Part shown: piece after piece, positions 23,012 through 25,934 of the stretch | How positions within the stretch are numbered: position 1 is the first letter of the stretch | How the letters are laid out: every line of letters begins with the position of its first letter | NCBI GenBank assembly: GCA_022564385.1 | Contig: JADFLN010000010.1 | Location: 1 to 25,934, forward strand | DNA length: 25,934 nt | Source: Nitrososphaerota archaeon | Lineage (GTDB): Archaea; Thermoproteota; Nitrososphaeria; Nitrososphaerales; Nitrosopumilaceae | Reading direction: 5' to 3' | Notes under the pieces: generated by a model | Seen by the model: only the letters and a program-made list of their open reading frames with translations | What the model was told of the DNA's origin: nothing | Databases searched by the model: none | Position numbers and translations under genes: made by a program

Positions 23012-23941
23012 TTAAAACCCATTCTCATTAAGTATCAAGCCTAATAGAGCTGCGCGTACATGCTTTCCATATTCAGCTTGCTCAAAGTATTTTGCATTTT
23101 TTGTATTATCAATATCAGTTGAGATTTCATCTAATCTTGGAAGAGGATGTAAAATTATAGAATCATCTTTCATCTGTTTTAGTAAATCTAATCCTACAAC
23201 ATAACTTCCTTTAACTTTTAGATATTCTTCTTCATCAGGGAATCTCTCTTTTTGGATTCTTGTTACATAAAGAACATCAAGTTCATCAATGTATTCTTCA
23301 ATATCAGTAGATTCTGTATAAGATAATTTCTTTTTAATTTCATAAATTGAATCAGATCTAACTCTGAGAGATTCTGGAGATATTAAATGAACATCAACAT
23401 CATAGTTTCCAAGTCCATGTAACAGAGAATAAACAGTTCGCCCATATTTTAGATCCCCGATAATTCCAATTTTTAAACCATCAATTTTTTTCTTTTCTTT
23501 CTTGATTGTAAACAAATCTTGAATTGCTTGTGTAGGATGCTCTTCTGTTCCACTTCCAGCATTGATAATAGGTTTTTCTGAAACTTCAGCTGCAAATTTA
23601 CTTGAACCATCTAAAGTGTGTCGTAAAACAAGGACATCAGAGTAAATTGACATTATTCGTACAGTATCAGCAAGACTTTCACCCTTTTGTGCAGAAGAAG
23701 AAGTGATATCAGAGATTCCTAACGAATTACCACCAACTGATGCCATAGCAGAATCAAAACTAAGACGAGTTCTAGTACTTGGCTCATAAAATAAGTAAGC
23801 TAAAGTATTACCTTTACAGATCTTTCTTCGTTCTGTAGAGTTTAGTTGCATTATCTTATCTGTTGATGCAAAGATTTTCTCTAATTTTTCTCTATCAAAC
23901 TCTTTAATCGAGATGATATCTTTTTGATAGAACTCGTTCAT
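23012..23941 (-). CDS. pyrB: aspartate carbamoyltransferase catalytic chain
   Basis: Catalyses carbamoyl phosphate + L-aspartate to N-carbamoyl-L-aspartate, the first committed step of pyrimidine synthesis. The 309-aa chain is full length. Carbamoyl-phosphate residues: STRTR (55-59), S83 and K86 in SAQKGES, HPTQ (135-138); aspartate-site loop HPLPRLDE near residue 265. The first domain (1-145) binds carbamoyl phosphate and the second aspartate; the active enzyme is a trimer, assembled with PyrI dimers into the 12-subunit holoenzyme. Its usual partner pyrI is not downstream but divergent, starting 41 bp away. The ATG at 23939-23941 has CTTTGTATAGTC on the minus strand at -27, so the mRNA is probably leaderless. 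A 52-bp spacer leads to the LON-domain gene. Confidence 0.96.
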   Translation of the reverse strand: MNEFYQKDIISIKEFDREKLEKIFASTDKIMQLNSTERRKICKGNTLAYLFYEPSTRTRLSFDSAMASVGGNSLGISDITSSSAQKGESLADTVRIMSIYSDVLVLRHTLDGSSKFAAEVSEKPIINAGSGTEEHPTQAIQDLFTIKKEKKKIDGLKIGIIGDLKYGRTVYSLLHGLGNYDVDVHLISPESLRVRSDSIYEIKKKLSYTESTDIEEYIDELDVLYVTRIQKERFPDEEEYLKVKGSYVVGLDLLKQMKDDSIILHPLPRLDEISTDIDNTKNAKYFEQAEYGKHVRAALLGLILNENGF

Positions 23942-23950
23942 TCTTTCAAT

Positions 23951-23958
23951 ATTATATA
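23951..23958 (+). promoter_or_regulatory. TATA box of pyrI
   Basis: ATTATATA is centred about 28 bp before ATG 23983, indicating a leaderless mRNA and choosing the ATG over the earlier GTG at 23962. Confidence 0.55.
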
Positions 23959-23963
23959 CCAGT

Positions 23964-23973
23964 GACTATACAA
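23964..23973 (-). promoter_or_regulatory. TATA box of pyrB
   Basis: On the minus strand TTGTATAGTC is centred about 27 bp before the pyrB ATG (23941). It lies between the TATA box and the start of pyrI, so the two promoters are interlocked. Confidence 0.5.
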
Positions 23974-23982
23974 AGTATTCTG

Positions 23983-24444
23983 ATGGAGCAGTCCGAACTT
24001 TTGGTTCGACGAATAAAGGAAGGTACTGTAATTGACCACATTGATGAAGGTAAAGGTCTCCAGGTTCTCAACGCATTAAGAATTGATGGTAAAGATGGAA
24101 GTTTAATTACCATAGCTCTGAATGTTCCAAGTGGCAAATTCAAGAAGAAGGACATCATAAAATTAGAAAACAAGTTTCTAAAAGATGACGATACAAACAA
24201 ACTTGCAGTCATTGTACCAAATGCAACAATTAACATTATTAGAAATTACAAGTTAGTTGAAAAGAGAAGGGTTGCTCTTCCAAATGAGATAGATAGAATA
24301 TTTCGGTGCTCAAATCCAGATTGTATAACAAACAGTACGGAACACATTGAATCAATAATGGATGTGATTGACAAAGAAGGAAGAGTACTCAAGTGTAGAT
24401 ATTGCTCAAGAGTACTAGATGTAACTCAGCTAAAATATAATTAA
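23983..24444 (+). CDS. pyrI: aspartate carbamoyltransferase regulatory chain
   Basis: Allosteric subunit of 153 aa (from ATG 23983). The N-terminal domain binds the feedback nucleotides (CTP, ATP) in the known enzyme; its opening ELLVRRIKEGTVIDHIDEGKGLQVLNAL is typical, and the conserved lysines and the VPSGKFKKKDIIKLEN segment are present. The C-terminal zinc domain has four cysteines (CSNPDC and CRYC, with a 25-30 residue loop) that bind the catalytic chain. A longer frame from GTG at 23962 adds seven residues, but the TATA box at 23951-23958 supports ATG 23983 on a leaderless mRNA. It diverges from pyrB rather than following it. It ends 26 bp before the convergent atpK stop. Confidence 0.95.
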   Translation: MEQSELLVRRIKEGTVIDHIDEGKGLQVLNALRIDGKDGSLITIALNVPSGKFKKKDIIKLENKFLKDDDTNKLAVIVPNATINIIRNYKLVEKRRVALPNEIDRIFRCSNPDCITNSTEHIESIMDVIDKEGRVLKCRYCSRVLDVTQLKYN

Positions 24445-24469
24445 AATTGAAAAAAGATTTTATTGAGAT

Positions 24470-24781
24470 TTATTGTCCTAAGATGATAAACATCATAACT
24501 ATGCCATAGATAGCAATTGATTCTACCATACCTACAAAGATGAATACTTTGGACTGTAGTGCAGGATTCTCACTAATTACTGCAAGACCTGCTGCACCTA
24601 CTTGGCCTAAACCAATACCTGCACCACCTGCTGCAAGACCAAATGCTAGACCAGCACCAATTAGTTTGGAACCATCACTCATACTACCGGTTGCTTCTTC
24701 TTGAGCATATGCTACATCTGTAAGACCTGCCGCAACTAATGCAATTGCTGCAAATGCTAACAATAAAACAATAGGTTTCAT
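24470..24781 (-). CDS. atpK: A-type ATP synthase proteolipid subunit K (c ring)
   Basis: Forms the rotating membrane ring that carries H+ or Na+ through the ATP synthase. The 103-aa protein begins with a hydrophobic leader (1-26, ending VAYAQ), known in some archaeal proteolipids as a cleaved signal, then two membrane helices: IGAGLAFGLAAGGAGIGLGQV and VFIFVGMVESIAIYGIVMMFII. The ion-binding carboxylate is E87 in VGMVESIAIYG; Q60 in helix 1 (GLGQVG) is the kind of residue found near Na+-binding c sites, but the rest of such a site is not clear, so the ion is left open. The gene has its own TATA box and lies downstream of subunit D and a 43-aa ORF. A separate promoter fits the many copies of this subunit needed per enzyme. 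Confidence 0.95.
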   Translation of the reverse strand: MKPIVLLLAFAAIALVAAGLTDVAYAQEEATGSMSDGSKLIGAGLAFGLAAGGAGIGLGQVGAAGLAVISENPALQSKVFIFVGMVESIAIYGIVMMFIILGQ

Positions 24782-24803
24782 CTGTCTGAATTCCTCATAA
24801 TTC

Positions 24804-24813
24804 CATATTTAAA
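24804..24813 (-). promoter_or_regulatory. TATA box of atpK
   Basis: On the minus strand GATTTAAATATGG is centred about 27 bp before the ATG of atpK (24781). It gives the proteolipid gene its own leaderless transcript in addition to any operon read-through. Confidence 0.55.
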
Positions 24814-24832
24814 TCATGATGACGATAGAAAA

Positions 24833-24964
24833 TTAAATTTGATCAAGTGTTTTGTTTTTGAATGATGTTAGATCATTTTTAATAGATTCTACGAAATTAT
24901 CATAATCGTGATCTAGTATTGTTTTGGAATTTTCAAGTAACTTTTTAATTTCTTCTTTTACCAT
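24833..24964 (-). CDS. 43-aa helical protein in the ATP synthase operon
   Basis: The minus-strand frame from ATG 24962-24964 gives 43 residues: MVKEEIKKLLENSKTILDHD, then YDNFVESIKNDLTSFKNKTLDQI. It is charged and almost wholly helical, with heptad-like spacing of apolar residues, and has no cysteine, signal peptide or membrane segment. Its ATG overlaps the stop of atpD by 7 bp, so it would be translated by coupling with subunit D; atpK follows after 51 bp with its own TATA box. Position and helical character suggest a small accessory or stalk subunit such as the coiled-coil subunits of archaeal A-type synthases, but similarity to subunits E, F or H is not visible. It may also be a chance ORF; the overlap and amino-acid make-up favour a gene. 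Confidence 0.55.
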   Translation of the reverse strand: MVKEEIKKLLENSKTILDHDYDNFVESIKNDLTSFKNKTLDQI

Positions 24965-25596
24965 GATTTTCTACTTACTATCTTAGCTTTGACTTTTTTT
25001 AACTTTGCGAATTCTTCTCTTTCTTTCTCTTCAAGAGAAGAAGCGATAAATTTAACGTTTTGTTGATATTGAGGAATTATTACATTTTCTAAAGCATTAA
25101 GCAGTTTTTGTGTCTTTTCAAGGGCTTTTGCAAGACTAAAGATTGAATTTTCATATTCCGCTGCTTTACAGATTTGTGGCAGAAGTTCTTTGATCTGTTT
25201 TGCTGCTCTGTCAATTGAAGAATTTGTATCTGCAAATCCATAAGGCATTGACTTTGTATCTTTTTCAGTTACTGTAAGTGCAGGAATTTTTACATCAACC
25301 ACTCTTCTTATATGAACATCTACTTGCATCGCAGCTGGTGTAGATTCAGCAACAGAATCAACTGTTCCTGTTCCTAATGAAAGATATGCTTCATTGACAG
25401 ATTTGTAAATATCTTGTAGTGGATCCCAGATACCACCTCTTGTTTTAGAAGCCTTTTCAATCATATCTTCAATATTTTGTAAAAGAACTTTACGTTTATC
25501 ATCTAAAATTTTTTGAACCATTATTGCAACTTGAGCAGATTTTTTGTATTTGAGAAGTTCAATTTTTGTAGCAGAAACATTTTGTCCAAATGACAT
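24958..25596 (-). CDS. atpD: A-type ATP synthase subunit D (central stalk)
   Basis: Forms the coiled-coil rotor shaft that passes through the A3B3 head and couples it to the membrane ring. At 212 aa it has the family pattern: an N-terminal helix starting SATKIELLKYKKSAQVAIMV, a middle segment with RRVVDVKIPAL (the globular turn at the base), and a long C-terminal helix with NALENVIIPQYQQNVKFIASSLEEKEREEFAKLKK (typical NALE.v.iP motif and R..F.lK..K pattern). The start is ATG 25594-25596, four bases after the subunit B stop, so it is in the same operon. Its stop overlaps the start of the 43-aa ORF. Confidence 0.95.
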   Translation of the reverse strand: MSFGQNVSATKIELLKYKKSAQVAIMVQKILDDKRKVLLQNIEDMIEKASKTRGGIWDPLQDIYKSVNEAYLSLGTGTVDSVAESTPAAMQVDVHIRRVVDVKIPALTVTEKDTKSMPYGFADTNSSIDRAAKQIKELLPQICKAAEYENSIFSLAKALEKTQKLLNALENVIIPQYQQNVKFIASSLEEKEREEFAKLKKVKAKIVSRKSW

Positions 25597-25600
25597 TTAT

Positions 25601-25934
25601 TTATTCTTCCTTATAGTATTGTTCTATGTATTTATCTTTGATTTTAGTAATCTCGTTCTTTGGTAATTTAGAAACAATCTTCCATAAAATTCCAAGTGTT
25701 TCTTCAATAGTTCTGTTCTCATCAATTGCTTGTGTAAGGAATTCTTTTTCAAAGATATCACCAACTTCCATGTATTTCAAGTCAATTTCAGTTAGTCCTG
25801 CTTTACCTACAATACCTGCTAGTGCTCTTACTTCTTGTGCTCTAGAATATGCATCATAAACTTGATTAGCAACTTCACTATGATCTGCCCTTGTAACTCC
25901 TTCACCAATTCCATCTTTCATCAGTCTACTAAGA
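25601..25934 (-). CDS. atpB: A-type ATP synthase subunit B, C-terminal part
   Basis: The non-catalytic nucleotide-binding subunit of the A3B3 head. The frame enters from the right edge: codons for LSRL precede MKDGIGEG, matching the B-subunit text PSLSRLM.dGIGEG.TR.DH. The segment continues VANQVYDAYSRAQEVRALAGIVG, then DRYL-like DLKYMEVGDIFEKEFLTQ and ENRTIEETLGILW, ending QYYKEE. Only the last about 110 residues are in the window; the P-loop region is outside. The conserved R of TRADH (the helical domain) is present. It is followed by atpD after four bases. The first ATG inside (25919-25921) is an internal codon, not the start. Confidence 0.93.
   Translation of the reverse strand, partial: LSRLMKDGIGEGVTRADHSEVANQVYDAYSRAQEVRALAGIVGKAGLTEIDLKYMEVGDIFEKEFLTQAIDENRTIEETLGILWKIVSKLPKNEITKIKDKYIEQYYKEE

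Overview
The window reads as a piece of chromosome from an ammonia-oxidising archaeon of the Nitrosopumilus type (Nitrososphaerota, formerly Thaumarchaeota). The DNA is AT-rich and densely packed. Most genes seem to be transcribed as leaderless mRNAs, with an archaeal TATA box about 25-28 bp before the start codon. The gene content fits: a B12-dependent ribonucleotide reductase, a thiolase/DUF35 pair, an A-type ATP synthase, blue-copper proteins, PEFG-CTERM anchors and the tandem WWADGSIDDN-type repeats common in secreted proteins of this phylum. Assignment rests on gene content and motifs only; no search was run. When small genes are counted, no stretch over 300 bp lacks a gene.

Region 1 (1-5635, all minus strand) holds the start of a secreted glycoside-hydrolase-like protein, class II ribonucleotide reductase (nrdJ), and an unusual protein joining a winged helix, an ATP-cone and an NrdD-like barrel. 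That barrel lacks the catalytic cysteines and the glycyl-radical tail. A 53-aa zinc-ribbon protein follows. Region 2 (5706-9828) has the DUF35/thiolase acyl-CoA pair, a divergent protein with topoisomerase-type zinc fingers, a nitrilase-family amidohydrolase, a 4-oxalocrotonate-type tautomerase, a rhomboid protease and a 68-aa hypothetical protein.

Region 3 (9862-17962) is an envelope and copper island. It contains a repeat-bearing secreted protein, a CFI-box protein, two tandem cupredoxins that look like a recombination mosaic, a small secreted single-pass protein, and a 926-aa fusion of CopC, CopD and a seven-bladed propeller. Several proteins here, plus a paralogue at 20865-22229, are predicted to start with histidine after signal-peptide removal, as CopC does. 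Region 4 (17952-20868) is a ZnuABC-type metal ABC transporter divergent from a NikR-like regulator whose start codon lies inside a perfect 14-bp palindrome.

Region 5 (20865-24444) has the PEFG-anchored paralogue, a stand-alone LON-domain protein, and pyrB and pyrI. These last two, the catalytic and regulatory chains of aspartate carbamoyltransferase, diverge from interlocked promoters instead of forming one operon. Region 6 (24470-25934) is the end of an A-type ATP synthase operon (B, D, a 43-aa ORF, and K with its own promoter).

The strongest candidates for something undescribed are the HTH/ATP-cone/NrdD-like pseudoenzyme beside nrdJ, and the copper island with its shared N-terminal histidine pattern and swapped membrane anchors.
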